Source: JAAZPT01 sp034180455
GTDB taxonomy: Bacteria; Bacillota; Clostridia; Christensenellales; Aristaeellaceae
Assembly (NCBI GenBank): GCA_034180455.1
Contig: JAXFOG010000021.1
Location: forward strand, 62,001 to 126,000
Reading direction: 5' to 3'
Length of the DNA: 64,000 bases
The notes under the pieces were generated by a model. It was not told where the DNA came from and searched no databases. It was given only the letters and a program-made list of their open reading frames with translations. The stretch's first letter is position 1. Each line of letters starts with the position of its first letter. Made by a program: the position numbers and the translations under genes. Of the stretch, positions 42,697-51,023 are shown piece after piece.

Positions 42697-42721
42697 AAAA
42701 GCCTGCGCTTGCAGGCTTTTT
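42697..42721. terminator. terminator after the peptidoglycan-binding protein gene
   Basis: AAAAGCCTGC / GCAGGCTTTT arms with a GCTT loop and T-runs on both strands. It lies directly after the stop of the minus-strand gene. Confidence 0.85.
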
Positions 42722-42727
42722 GAAATT

Positions 42728-43723
42728 TTATGGAAGGTAGGAATCCTTATAGCTGTCTCCACCAACGCCAGTATTGTTTGACTTAAAGTCTTCTTTATCT
42801 ACTTCGTTTGGATTTTGCACAGGGTCTCCAAATATTAGAGTGCGCATAAATCTTTCGTCTATTTTGCCATTCACCTTCAAGCCATTTTCTTTTTGGAAAA
42901 GTTCTATTGCGTGAATGCAGCCTTCACCAAATATTCCGTCTATGTCACCAGCATAATAGCCAAGTTCTGTGAGCATGCGCTGCAAAGCCTTTACATCGGC
43001 ACTTTCTGTGCCAATTCTTACTCTCATGCGAGGTAGCTTGTTGCTTATCTCAAGTTCATCAACATTAAGCTCTGGATTATATGTTTTTACTGCTACTCTC
43101 TCGCCATCGGATGTAGTTACATAAACTTCTACCTGATATCCATTTTTTAGTTGTCTTGGTTTTACATAGTTACAAGGCTTTTGCTTAATAGCCACATCAT
43201 AGCTATATGGATTTACACCAAGTGAGCCATGAATAGGTTCTCCCTTTTTATTGCATGGAACTATCTCTGTCTGCCCTTTTCTATAGCTTACAGCGACAAA
43301 TGTGTTCATTTTGCCAAAAAAGTCCTCAAACTGGAGATAGTTGTTGTTGTCATAAAAATAGGTCCAGTCTTCAGGAATAGGGAATGTGCCACGCCTTCCT
43401 GGATTAGGAATAGCAGCGCTATCTCGCTTGTCTGTACGTGGTTTTTCGCCAATAATGTTTAGCTTAAGCTCATCACCATCTTTGGTAAGCTCAGCTTCAT
43501 AAAAACCTTTTTTGCGATTTAGCGAACCATAAACTCTAAAAGCAGTTTCCCCACTCTCATGTTCGTAGGCATATATTGGATAATCATAATTGTCTAGCAT
43601 TATAGCTGTGTACATTTGGCTGCGTTGTAGTTTCTCGCTTGGCTCAAATTCGGTTACATCCTCTGCTAGCGCAAAAGTTGTAAATAAAAGAATAACTGCA
43701 AGAATAAAGCTGAGCTTTTTCAT
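42728..43723 (-). CDS. secreted peptidoglycan-binding-domain protein
   Basis: 331 residues from the ATG at 43723 (GAGGGGG upstream). Signal peptide 1-20 ending in ALAEDV. The region 25-230 belongs to no family that I recognise and contains aromatic-rich beta sequence. A PG_binding_1 domain lies at about 245-302 (VKALQRMLTELGYYAGDIDGIFG). The acidic tail ends NNTGVGGDSY. Binding to the cell wall is likely; no catalytic domain is visible. It is monocistronic. Confidence 0.87.
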   Translation of the reverse strand: MKKLSFILAVILLFTTFALAEDVTEFEPSEKLQRSQMYTAIMLDNYDYPIYAYEHESGETAFRVYGSLNRKKGFYEAELTKDGDELKLNIIGEKPRTDKRDSAAIPNPGRRGTFPIPEDWTYFYDNNNYLQFEDFFGKMNTFVAVSYRKGQTEIVPCNKKGEPIHGSLGVNPYSYDVAIKQKPCNYVKPRQLKNGYQVEVYVTTSDGERVAVKTYNPELNVDELEISNKLPRMRVRIGTESADVKALQRMLTELGYYAGDIDGIFGEGCIHAIELFQKENGLKVNGKIDERFMRTLIFGDPVQNPNEVDKEDFKSNNTGVGGDSYKDSYLP

Positions 43724-43800
43724 AGTCGTCCCCCTCATTTATATATAAAATGATTATATCACATATTTATAAAGATTAAAATAAATCAATATTTTTATAC

Positions 43801-43833
43801 AAAAAAATTCCGAACGTAATCGCTCGGAATTTA
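43801..43833 (-). terminator. terminator of the uracil permease gene
   Basis: AATTCCGA / TCGGAATT arms with an inner CG pair. On the minus strand a seven-T run follows, about 15 bases after the stop. Confidence 0.85.
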
Positions 43834-43847
43834 TAAATTTTACTTGA

Positions 43848-45158
43848 TTATTTTTCTTCTTCTACTTTATCTATATGTTCAGGAAGAATGAGATTTAACA
43901 CTATACCAAGTATTGCTGCAAGTGCAACGCCAGAGAAAGATACTGTGTCGGTAATTCTTAGTGTTGCGCCACCAAGACCAATTACTAGCATTACTGCTGC
44001 AATATATAGGTTGCGTGAGCGTCTGAAGTTTACCTGATGCTCAACTAAGTTTCTCAAGCCTACGGAAGCTATCATACCATATAACACGATACTTACGCCA
44101 CCTGTAACTGCGCTTGGCAAGGTCTGTATTACTGCTGCAAATTTGCTTAGGAATGCAAGCAATATAGCATATACAGCTGCAATTCTAAGTGTAGCAGGAT
44201 TGTAGTTATGAGTTGTGGCTAAAACGCTTGTGTTTTCACTGTATGTTGTGTTAGCAGGGCCACCTAGCATACCAGCAACTACTGTAGCTAGACCGTCACC
44301 AAGTAGTGTTCTATGTAGTCCTGGATCTTTCATAAAGTTTTTGCCAACTACTGCTGAGCTTGCTGTTACATCGCCAACATGTTCTACAAATGTAACTATA
44401 GAGATAGGAGCTATCAAGAGTATTGAGCCTATATCAAACTTAGGGAACATAAGCTTTGGAACGCTGAAGAATGGCTTTGAATTTATTATTGAAAAATCTA
44501 CAAGTCCAAATGCTACTGATACAAGATATCCAGCAAGTATTCCAAATAGAATTGGAACTAGTTTGAAGAATCCCTTTGTAAATAGCGATACACACACTAT
44601 TGTAGCTATTGCTACTATGGCAACTATCCAGTTTTTAAGCAGATCCATACCTACCAAGGTACCATTTGCAGTGATGTTCTGAATGGCTACTGGAGCAAGC
44701 ATAAGACCGATGATTATTATCATAGTGCCAGTTACAACTGGTGGGAAAAGCTTGAGGAACTTTTCTGCGCCTATCTTGTAAACTATGAATGCCATAACTA
44801 TATATACTAGACCTGCAACAATGATACCACCTGTTGCATAGGGCAGAGCTGCCTGATATGCTGCTGTTCCTACGCCATTTGGCTCGCCTGGATTGTTCAT
44901 GCTAGCCATTCTCATAGCAACAGCCTGAACTGCTGCAATAAATGCAAAGCTGGAGCCTAGGAATGTAGGAACCTTTCCCTTGGTGCATAGATGATAAATA
45001 AATGTACCAATACCTGCGCATAATAGAGTAACGCTTACATCAAGGCCAGTAAGAAGAGGCACAAGAACTGTCGCTCCGAACATTGCCATGGTATGCTGCA
45101 AACCTATTACAAGGTTTTGCCAGGTCAAACTTGAAGTCTTTTGAACGTTTTGAGACAT
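43848..45158 (-). CDS. uraA: uracil permease (NCS2 family, UraA-like)
   Basis: 436 residues, typical for UraA, with 14 predicted membrane segments. Family marks: LQHTMAMFGATVLVPLLTGLD at the start, SIVTFVEHVGDVTASSAVVGKNF (substrate-binding Glu) and GGPANTTYSENTSVLATT. It imports uracil with protons. AAAGGAG precedes the start. A PyrR-type attenuator in its leader supports a pyrimidine rather than a purine substrate. Confidence 0.93.
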   Translation of the reverse strand: MSQNVQKTSSLTWQNLVIGLQHTMAMFGATVLVPLLTGLDVSVTLLCAGIGTFIYHLCTKGKVPTFLGSSFAFIAAVQAVAMRMASMNNPGEPNGVGTAAYQAALPYATGGIIVAGLVYIVMAFIVYKIGAEKFLKLFPPVVTGTMIIIIGLMLAPVAIQNITANGTLVGMDLLKNWIVAIVAIATIVCVSLFTKGFFKLVPILFGILAGYLVSVAFGLVDFSIINSKPFFSVPKLMFPKFDIGSILLIAPISIVTFVEHVGDVTASSAVVGKNFMKDPGLHRTLLGDGLATVVAGMLGGPANTTYSENTSVLATTHNYNPATLRIAAVYAILLAFLSKFAAVIQTLPSAVTGGVSIVLYGMIASVGLRNLVEHQVNFRRSRNLYIAAVMLVIGLGGATLRITDTVSFSGVALAAILGIVLNLILPEHIDKVEEEK

Positions 45159-45202
45159 ATCAATTCTCCTTTAAAATTATTTAGAAAAATCAACACGTCT
45201 GT

Positions 45203-45243
45203 AAAAAAAATCGCCTCAACAATATCCTTAATATTGCAGAAGC
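45203..45243 (-). terminator. attenuator hairpin in the uraA leader
   Basis: Minus-strand stem GCTTC-tg-CAATAT / ATATTG-tt-GAGGC with a 5-base loop, then GA and eight T. It lies between the promoter and the gene, about 45 bases before the start codon, so it must be bypassed for expression. Confidence 0.8.
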
Positions 45244-45269
45244 ACACTAAACCATTTGCATAACTTCCC

Positions 45270-45283
45270 GACCTCACAGGATC
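45270..45283 (-). promoter_or_regulatory. PyrR-like RNA binding site in the uraA leader
   Basis: The minus strand reads GATCCTGTGAGGTC, matching 12 of 14 positions of the PyrR binding consensus ARUCCNGNGAGGYU, followed by GGGAAG. It sits just before the attenuator hairpin. In Bacillus, PyrR with UMP binds such loops and favours termination. Confidence 0.72.
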
Positions 45284-45315
45284 GAATTAAAGACGTGCAT
45301 TGTTTTTCGTATGCA

Positions 45316-45344
45316 ATACTAACAGAAAGCCCATTCCATGTCAA
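45316..45344 (-). promoter_or_regulatory. promoter of uraA
   Basis: Minus-strand exact TTGACA, a 17-base spacer and TAGTAT. The transcript would begin near 45309, giving a leader of about 150 bases that carries the PyrR-like site and attenuator. Confidence 0.8.
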
Positions 45345-45473
45345 GTGTTTTTTAAAAAATAATTTGCAGTATGTTTAAAGCTTGATATATAAAAATGCAA
45401 CACTAAAATTTGTGCTGCATTTGTGTTGAATTTTTGTGAGATAAAAAGCAATAGTTTAAAATGCAATTTTTAT

Positions 45474-46235
45474 TTATATGCTTTTATAAAGACGAAGCCA
45501 CTGCTCTACTGCCTCGGGATTGCCACATACTACGCTTTGCCTTTCAAAAAGGTCCAAAGGCTCATTATCCCATGTGCGAAGTATTATCCCCTGCTCCTCA
45601 GCAATAAGGCTTCCAGCAGCAAAATCCCATGGGCAAAGTGAGCCTTCAAAGAATAAAACTGCTCTGCCACTTGCCACATAGCAAAAATCAAGTGTCGCTG
45701 CTCCAAAGCGTCTTAAATCAAGAGTATTGTCATAGCATAGCTTTGCAAGCTTGAAAGTGCTTTCGGTTTTTTTGCTATCATAAGGACTTGTGCCAAATAT
45801 AGTTATGCCCTTATCCATTGCACCTTGCAAGGCGTGCAAGGGATCTCCGTTGCAATAGCTACCCTTGCCCCTTTCTGCATAAAATAATTCATCAAGATAG
45901 GGGTCATAGACAAGGCCTATTTGTACTTTAGCATTTTCGGCATAGGCTATGGAGCAAGCGCTCTTTTTTATTCCACTACGGAAATTCATAGTGCCATCTA
46001 TCGGATCTACTATGAAGCATTTTTCTTTGTTTATGTTCTCTCTTTCGCCCTCTTCACCAAGGAAACTAGCATCGGGAGCAAGCTTTGCAAGCTCTGTCTT
46101 TACATAGTCTTGCACCTTATAATCCCACTCAGTAACTATATCTCTAGCTCCACTCTTGGTATGGCTATGGATCTCTTTTGCCTTAAGTATCATAGTACCA
46201 GCATTTTTTATAATTTTCTTTAAGCTATCAAGCAT
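45474..46235 (-). CDS. inositol monophosphatase family protein
   Basis: 253 residues from the ATG at 46235 (TTGGAGG upstream; an in-frame start four codons earlier has no site). Metal-binding motifs are LGEEGE, VDPIDGTMNF and CPWDFAAGSLIAEEQG. The family cleaves phosphate from inositol phosphates, and some members act on pAp, NADP or fructose bisphosphate. It is the last gene of the lipase-MATE-aroB operon, 28 bases after aroB. Confidence 0.93.
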   Translation of the reverse strand: MLDSLKKIIKNAGTMILKAKEIHSHTKSGARDIVTEWDYKVQDYVKTELAKLAPDASFLGEEGERENINKEKCFIVDPIDGTMNFRSGIKKSACSIAYAENAKVQIGLVYDPYLDELFYAERGKGSYCNGDPLHALQGAMDKGITIFGTSPYDSKKTESTFKLAKLCYDNTLDLRRFGAATLDFCYVASGRAVLFFEGSLCPWDFAAGSLIAEEQGIILRTWDNEPLDLFERQSVVCGNPEAVEQWLRLYKSI

Positions 46236-46263
46236 GTGTTCCTCCAAAATATTCTTTATGATA

Positions 46264-47232
46264 TTAGCAATTTTCTAATGCAAATTTTCTTATATCATCT
46301 ATTGCCATAGCTTTTATTATAGGCTTACCTATATCTTCAAGCATTACCAGGTCTATGTTTTCGCTTTCACGCTTTTTGTCATTATATAGCCTGTTTAATA
46401 CATTCTCGTTTATTTTCACACTATCTATTAGGCTGAAATCAAGGCTTTGCATAATTTCTCTTACTTTAGTAGTAAGATTATTTGATATTCCTATGTGGTC
46501 GCTTAATTTACATATAAAATCTATGCCCATAGCAACAGCCTCGCCATGTGTTGTTCCATATTCTAACTCCACTGCGTGGCCCATTGTATGCCCAAAATTA
46601 AGTAGGTGTCTTTGTCCCTTATCAAGTAAATCGCGCTCTACAAGCTTCATCTTATATTTTGCTGCATGCTCTATTACGCAATCAATATCTCCATGCAGAA
46701 GATCAGTATGCCCACTAAGCAAGCAAACTTTTAATATTTCTCCCATGCCACTCTTTTTTTCTTTGTCTGGAAGTGTATTAAGAAAGTTTGTATCGGCAAT
46801 AACTATACTCGGCTCATAAAATGTACCAAAAACATTTTTGATTCCATTATAGTTTATAGCAGTCTTTCCACCAATTGAGCTATCTGCCATAGCAATTATG
46901 CTGGTAGCAATAATAACATGCTCCATTCCTCGCATATATAGAGAAGATGCTAGGCCTCCAAGGTCTCCTATAACCCCTCCGCCAAAAGAGACTATACAAT
47001 CGCTACGCGTATAGCTTTTTTCCATAAGTAGCTCAAGTATAGCAAAAAGGCTATCTTTGCTTTTGGCTTTTTCCCCTGGCTCCAGTACAAGAATATCGCT
47101 TGCAATTGAGTCTATCTTTTGTGAATAAAGCGAATATAAATTTCTATCGCAGAGCAAAAGCCTTTTTACTCCGGAATAGCTTTTATATATTTGACCTTCT
47201 ATATCTATATTTTTACCAAATATATATTCCAT
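46264..47232 (-). CDS. aroB: 3-dehydroquinate synthase
   Basis: 322 residues from the ATG at 47232 (GGAGA upstream, one base past the MATE stop), a little shorter than the usual 350-360 at the N-terminus. NAD-binding GGGVIGDLGG, catalytic ADSSIGGKTAIN, SGMGEILKV and metal ligands in LNFGHTMGHAVE are present. It makes the first ring of the shikimate pathway from DAHP. It is the only shikimate gene in the window, set in an unrelated-looking operon. Confidence 0.93.
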   Translation of the reverse strand: MEYIFGKNIDIEGQIYKSYSGVKRLLLCDRNLYSLYSQKIDSIASDILVLEPGEKAKSKDSLFAILELLMEKSYTRSDCIVSFGGGVIGDLGGLASSLYMRGMEHVIIATSIIAMADSSIGGKTAINYNGIKNVFGTFYEPSIVIADTNFLNTLPDKEKKSGMGEILKVCLLSGHTDLLHGDIDCVIEHAAKYKMKLVERDLLDKGQRHLLNFGHTMGHAVELEYGTTHGEAVAMGIDFICKLSDHIGISNNLTTKVREIMQSLDFSLIDSVKINENVLNRLYNDKKRESENIDLVMLEDIGKPIIKAMAIDDIRKFALENC

Positions 47233-47233
47233 A

Positions 47234-48622
47234 TTAAGCTGTCTCCGTAGTGAGATTTTTGATCCACTTGCCTGATTTGTAGCGCAGTATTCCAAAAACA
47301 AACTTACATAGCTCATCAATAAGAGTAATAGAATAGAGTATATGTATTGGCCAATCAGTATATAGAGTTGCAAGTGCAAGCAAAGGTATAGCCAATCCCC
47401 AAAGGAATGCTACATCAAGCACAAGACACATTATTGTATCTCCACCACAACGGAGTATCGCAACTATCAATATTGAGTTGTAGCTCCTTATCCAAGTAAC
47501 AGCAATGCTTATAATAATTATTGTTTTAGCAGCGCTTAGGGTTTCTTCAGAAAGGTTGCCAAATATCATAAGTATAGGGTCAATAAATATTAGCATAATT
47601 ATTCCTATAACTATTGACAAAGCCATAGTACCAACGCTAAGACGATTTGCATATAATACAGCGTTCTCTTTATCATTTGCCCCAAGGGCCTTGCCAACAA
47701 GTATAGATGTTGCAGAAGTGATAGAGTATATGCTTATAAACAATAATCCATCTATGGTGTTATATACGCCTAGGGCTGCCGCTGCGCTATCGCCTCTCAT
47801 GCCAAAGAACATACTACACACTGCAACGCCTACGCTCCAAAACGTTTCGTTGATTATTACAGGTAAGCTGGTCTTGTTGAACATACGTATGAAAGGAAGA
47901 TGCAGATCAAACATTTCCTTAAAGGTAGCCTTGCCAGCTACGCTCTTTGTATAGGCAAAATAGTACATTATAAGTGCCTGTGCTGTCATGGAAATAAGTG
48001 TGGCAAGAGCTGCGCCCTCCACTTCCATTCTTGGAAAACCAAAGTGCCCCTCAATAAGTAGATAGTTTAGTATAGTGTTCATAACAAGCGAAATACTGCT
48101 GGCTATCATTGGATACTTGGTCTTTTCCTCACTGCGCAATATAGTGCTGTATGAGTTTGCTACTGTGAATACTGGGAACATTGGCGCAATAGTGCGCAAA
48201 TACTGCTTTGCATAATCAGCGCTTGGACCCGGTCTTAAGAAAAGTCCCACAACAAAATCTGTGGCAAATATTGCCACAAGCATAAGGGGAACAGATATGC
48301 ACAAACCCCATATAATGCTTAGCCCATTGCTGCGCTTCATATTGTCTATCTGGCCTGCGCCCCAAAACTGCGACATATATATGCTAGTGCCACTAGCTAC
48401 TCCAAAGAGCATTACATACGCCACCATTGAAAATCTATTTATCTGAGATATGCCCGCATAGGCAGCGTCCCCTAGTCTTGAAACCATAAGATTGTCTACA
48501 AGATTTAGAGTTTGGCCAAGAATGCTCTGCAAAAACATAGGAAAGGCAATAGAAATAACCATGGATCTAAATGCCTTATCCCATTTTAAATTATCTATTA
48601 AAGAGTGTATTCTCTTTTTCAT
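47234..48622 (-). CDS. MATE-family efflux transporter
   Basis: 462 residues with twelve membrane segments. Family features occur near the N-terminus (QSILGQTLNLVDNLMVSRLGDAAYAG) and in segments 7-8. It exports cationic drugs or metabolites with Na+ or H+. It overlaps the upstream lipase-fold gene by 4 bases (ATGA), and aroB starts right after its stop. Confidence 0.92.
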   Translation of the reverse strand: MKKRIHSLIDNLKWDKAFRSMVISIAFPMFLQSILGQTLNLVDNLMVSRLGDAAYAGISQINRFSMVAYVMLFGVASGTSIYMSQFWGAGQIDNMKRSNGLSIIWGLCISVPLMLVAIFATDFVVGLFLRPGPSADYAKQYLRTIAPMFPVFTVANSYSTILRSEEKTKYPMIASSISLVMNTILNYLLIEGHFGFPRMEVEGAALATLISMTAQALIMYYFAYTKSVAGKATFKEMFDLHLPFIRMFNKTSLPVIINETFWSVGVAVCSMFFGMRGDSAAAALGVYNTIDGLLFISIYSITSATSILVGKALGANDKENAVLYANRLSVGTMALSIVIGIIMLIFIDPILMIFGNLSEETLSAAKTIIIISIAVTWIRSYNSILIVAILRCGGDTIMCLVLDVAFLWGLAIPLLALATLYTDWPIHILYSITLIDELCKFVFGILRYKSGKWIKNLTTETA

Positions 48623-49926
48623 AGTTTCCTCTGAATTATTTTACGTGTTTTGCGTTTTTCTGTGCGAAGTGGCGAGTTGGGTCTATCTGCCAGCCTTAGT
48701 ACCCTATCAGCATTGCGTTTTTTAAGCTCACGATCATATATATACAGCTTGTATCCAGTTGGATTTTCTGCAAAATGTCTATATGGACTATCAGGTTCAT
48801 AGAGCTTATGTATATTATTTACAAAAGTAAATATCAGCTTTAATAGCTCAGTTAGCTTGTATTCCTGACAAGCATCGGCTATATTTTTCTGAATTTTTAA
48901 AGAAGCCTCCATATCAAATGTCATGCCAGTCATGCCTTCAAAATATTTTGGTATCAATGATACATAATTTTTTAGCAGTCTTTTAGGCAAATAATACTTT
49001 ATCATTCTAGGATCGTTAGGTGCCACATCATCAAGCTCTATAAGATGATTGAATAGTGCGTGCATAATTATTGACCAGTCATATTCTGAATGCATAGTCC
49101 TTATTATATTTAGAAAAAACTTATGGACACTTAGCTCAAAGCCATAGTACCTATCAGGCAATCTGAATTCCATACAAACACCTAGTTGAGCTATTGATCC
49201 AGACTTGGTCACTGGGTCATCTGCATTCTGTATATTAAGTATGGGATATTTAAATGGTGTCTGTAAATATTTACCACTTACAACTGACGGAGATGCAAAA
49301 AGTACTGAAAGTATATTTTCTCTAGAAATATAAAGATTATCTATAAGTATATGATTAAGCAGCTGCGCAATACCAGCGCCCTTGCTATGGCCAGTAATAA
49401 AAAATTTGAACCTTGATCTTGGCATAGCGCACTCATCAAGTATATCGCTAATCCCAAAGCTTTTTACTCCAAACTCTTTTGCAAGGCTATCAAATTTAAT
49501 ATTGCGAATGATCTCAAGCAGCTCACTTGCATTTTTATAAAAGCCTTCGTGCATTCCATCTTCTTGCTCAAAGCGAAAATTATCTTTCCAATCGTTTATA
49601 TCGGCTCCAGAGCCTGCTATGCTTATGCACACCACATACTTACTTTGCTTTTTTATACACACCAGCATATTTAAAGAAGAGCCGTCTTTTGCATAGCGTA
49701 TCAACTGAGAAACATAAGAATTTTTATCTCGCGAAGGCTTTTCTTCGCCATTTACAAAGTAATGTATCTCTTCGTAGCCTAAGTTTTCTAGAATATCTAG
49801 GTTGTAGCCATATCCCATATATGCTAGCTCAAATCCAGCCCTTATAATATTAGGACTTACTACTATTTTACCAGAATTATTTTTTGCCCATACGACTGGT
49901 TCTAAATCTTTTAAATATCCTTGCAT
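48619..49926 (-). CDS. lipase-3-fold hydrolase of unknown substrate
   Basis: 435 residues from the ATG at 49926 (GGGGAG 5 bases upstream). The class 3 lipase pattern is visible: an oxyanion-side strand ISIAGSGADINDW (about 101-113), HEGFY, nucleophile elbow ITGHSKGAG (Ser about 181), FASPSV and NADDPV (probable catalytic Asp). The His is likely in the stretch HKFFLNIIRTMHSEY. No signal peptide, so it acts in the cytosol. C-terminal 130 residues are unassigned and very basic at the end. First gene of the operon. Confidence 0.82.
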   Translation of the reverse strand: MQGYLKDLEPVVWAKNNSGKIVVSPNIIRAGFELAYMGYGYNLDILENLGYEEIHYFVNGEEKPSRDKNSYVSQLIRYAKDGSSLNMLVCIKKQSKYVVCISIAGSGADINDWKDNFRFEQEDGMHEGFYKNASELLEIIRNIKFDSLAKEFGVKSFGISDILDECAMPRSRFKFFITGHSKGAGIAQLLNHILIDNLYISRENILSVLFASPSVVSGKYLQTPFKYPILNIQNADDPVTKSGSIAQLGVCMEFRLPDRYYGFELSVHKFFLNIIRTMHSEYDWSIIMHALFNHLIELDDVAPNDPRMIKYYLPKRLLKNYVSLIPKYFEGMTGMTFDMEASLKIQKNIADACQEYKLTELLKLIFTFVNNIHKLYEPDSPYRHFAENPTGYKLYIYDRELKKRNADRVLRLADRPNSPLRTEKRKTRKIIQRKL

Positions 49927-50243
49927 AAACACTCCCCTAGGTTATTATATCACATAAAATTTATATCCATAAGTCAGTATCTGCGCAAGGAAATACAGAA
50001 ATAAATTCTTATGTAATTACAGAATAAAAGTTTGTAATAAAAAATATCAAACTTTAACAGTTGTTTTTTAAGCCTAATGAATCAATATAAAACTTTTGCA
50101 TAATCATAGGTAAATTGCTATTCAAAAGCGAAAATCATTAAAATATAGTCTTAGCATATACTGAAAGATTAAAATAATTATTAAACAGTGCCATAGATGA
50201 CACTGTTATTGTTATAAATAAACAAGAAACTATAATTATATTC
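49927..50243. other. intergenic region
   Basis: 317 AT-rich bases. The left end holds the leader of the lipase-fold gene; a hairpin ends the DUF6062 transcript at the right. No small gene or known RNA was recognised. Confidence 0.6.
50184..50207 (-). terminator. hairpin after the DUF6062 gene
   Basis: AACAGTG / CACTGTT arms with an inner CAT/ATG pair. On the minus strand a mixed A/T tail follows. It is a moderate terminator about 37 bases past the stop. Confidence 0.55.
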
Positions 50244-51023
50244 TTAATATTTCTTCCCTCTATTTCTATCGTCTGGGTGAGGCTCTTCACCAACACACCA
50301 TCCCTGCAAACGATTTATAACACGCTCTGGAGCATCTTTTGAATTACCCCATGGAAGATCTCTATTTCTATAATCATACTTTTTACAGAAGTTATCTATC
50401 TCTTCTTTTTGTCTTGTAAGGCTCTTTTCCAAGGTGCTTTCAATGGCAGATATAAATTCCTCAGCTTGTGCAGAGTTTAGCCTTTTTGGCACAATGCTAA
50501 GCAGTAAGGCTATATGCTCTACGCATACACCCTTTGACTCTCTAAATGCTTCCCTAAATTTTTCATCGTTTTTCCAAAGGGTGATAAAGTTATCAGCATA
50601 GCGATGCATGTGCTCATTCACCCTATCGCAAAGTATGCAAGACTCTGATATATCTCTTAATTTTTTGGCAGCTTCGTCAGCAGATTCTTTGGCTTCTGCG
50701 CTTTTTTTAAATAGAAAAGACCTTTTTTGGTTCTTCTTGCTGTTGGCAATGTTTTTCATAATCTCGGGCTTAATATGCTCAAGATGGCTCTGCATCATAA
50801 GTGCAAGGCCTAGCCTGTTGTTGCCTGCTATAAGTAGCCTTTGATGTTCCTTACAAAATCCTTTGCCATTTACTTTAATTCTAGTATCTGGGTCCATTAC
50901 AGCAGCGCCAAGCAATTTTTCTGCTTCCGATAGCTCATTATGGCGCTGGAGTATGCACAAAGGACATTCACTATCCTGCTTCACTGCGTCCCATAGGGGT
51001 ATTGTATCTATATGATATTTCAT
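50244..51023 (-). CDS. DUF6062-type protein with CxxC/H pairs
   Basis: 259 residues, cytosolic. Two matching Cys/His sets are visible: CPLCILQRH...FCKEHQ (about 20-60) and CILCDRVNEH...CVEHIA (about 132-176). They look like zinc ligands in a duplicated helical fold. The plan fits the uncharacterised DUF6062 family of Clostridia. It starts with a 1-base overlap on the GH13 stop (TAATG), so the two are translated together. The role is unknown. Confidence 0.78.
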   Translation of the reverse strand: MKYHIDTIPLWDAVKQDSECPLCILQRHNELSEAEKLLGAAVMDPDTRIKVNGKGFCKEHQRLLIAGNNRLGLALMMQSHLEHIKPEIMKNIANSKKNQKRSFLFKKSAEAKESADEAAKKLRDISESCILCDRVNEHMHRYADNFITLWKNDEKFREAFRESKGVCVEHIALLLSIVPKRLNSAQAEEFISAIESTLEKSLTRQKEEIDNFCKKYDYRNRDLPWGNSKDAPERVINRLQGWCVGEEPHPDDRNRGKKY

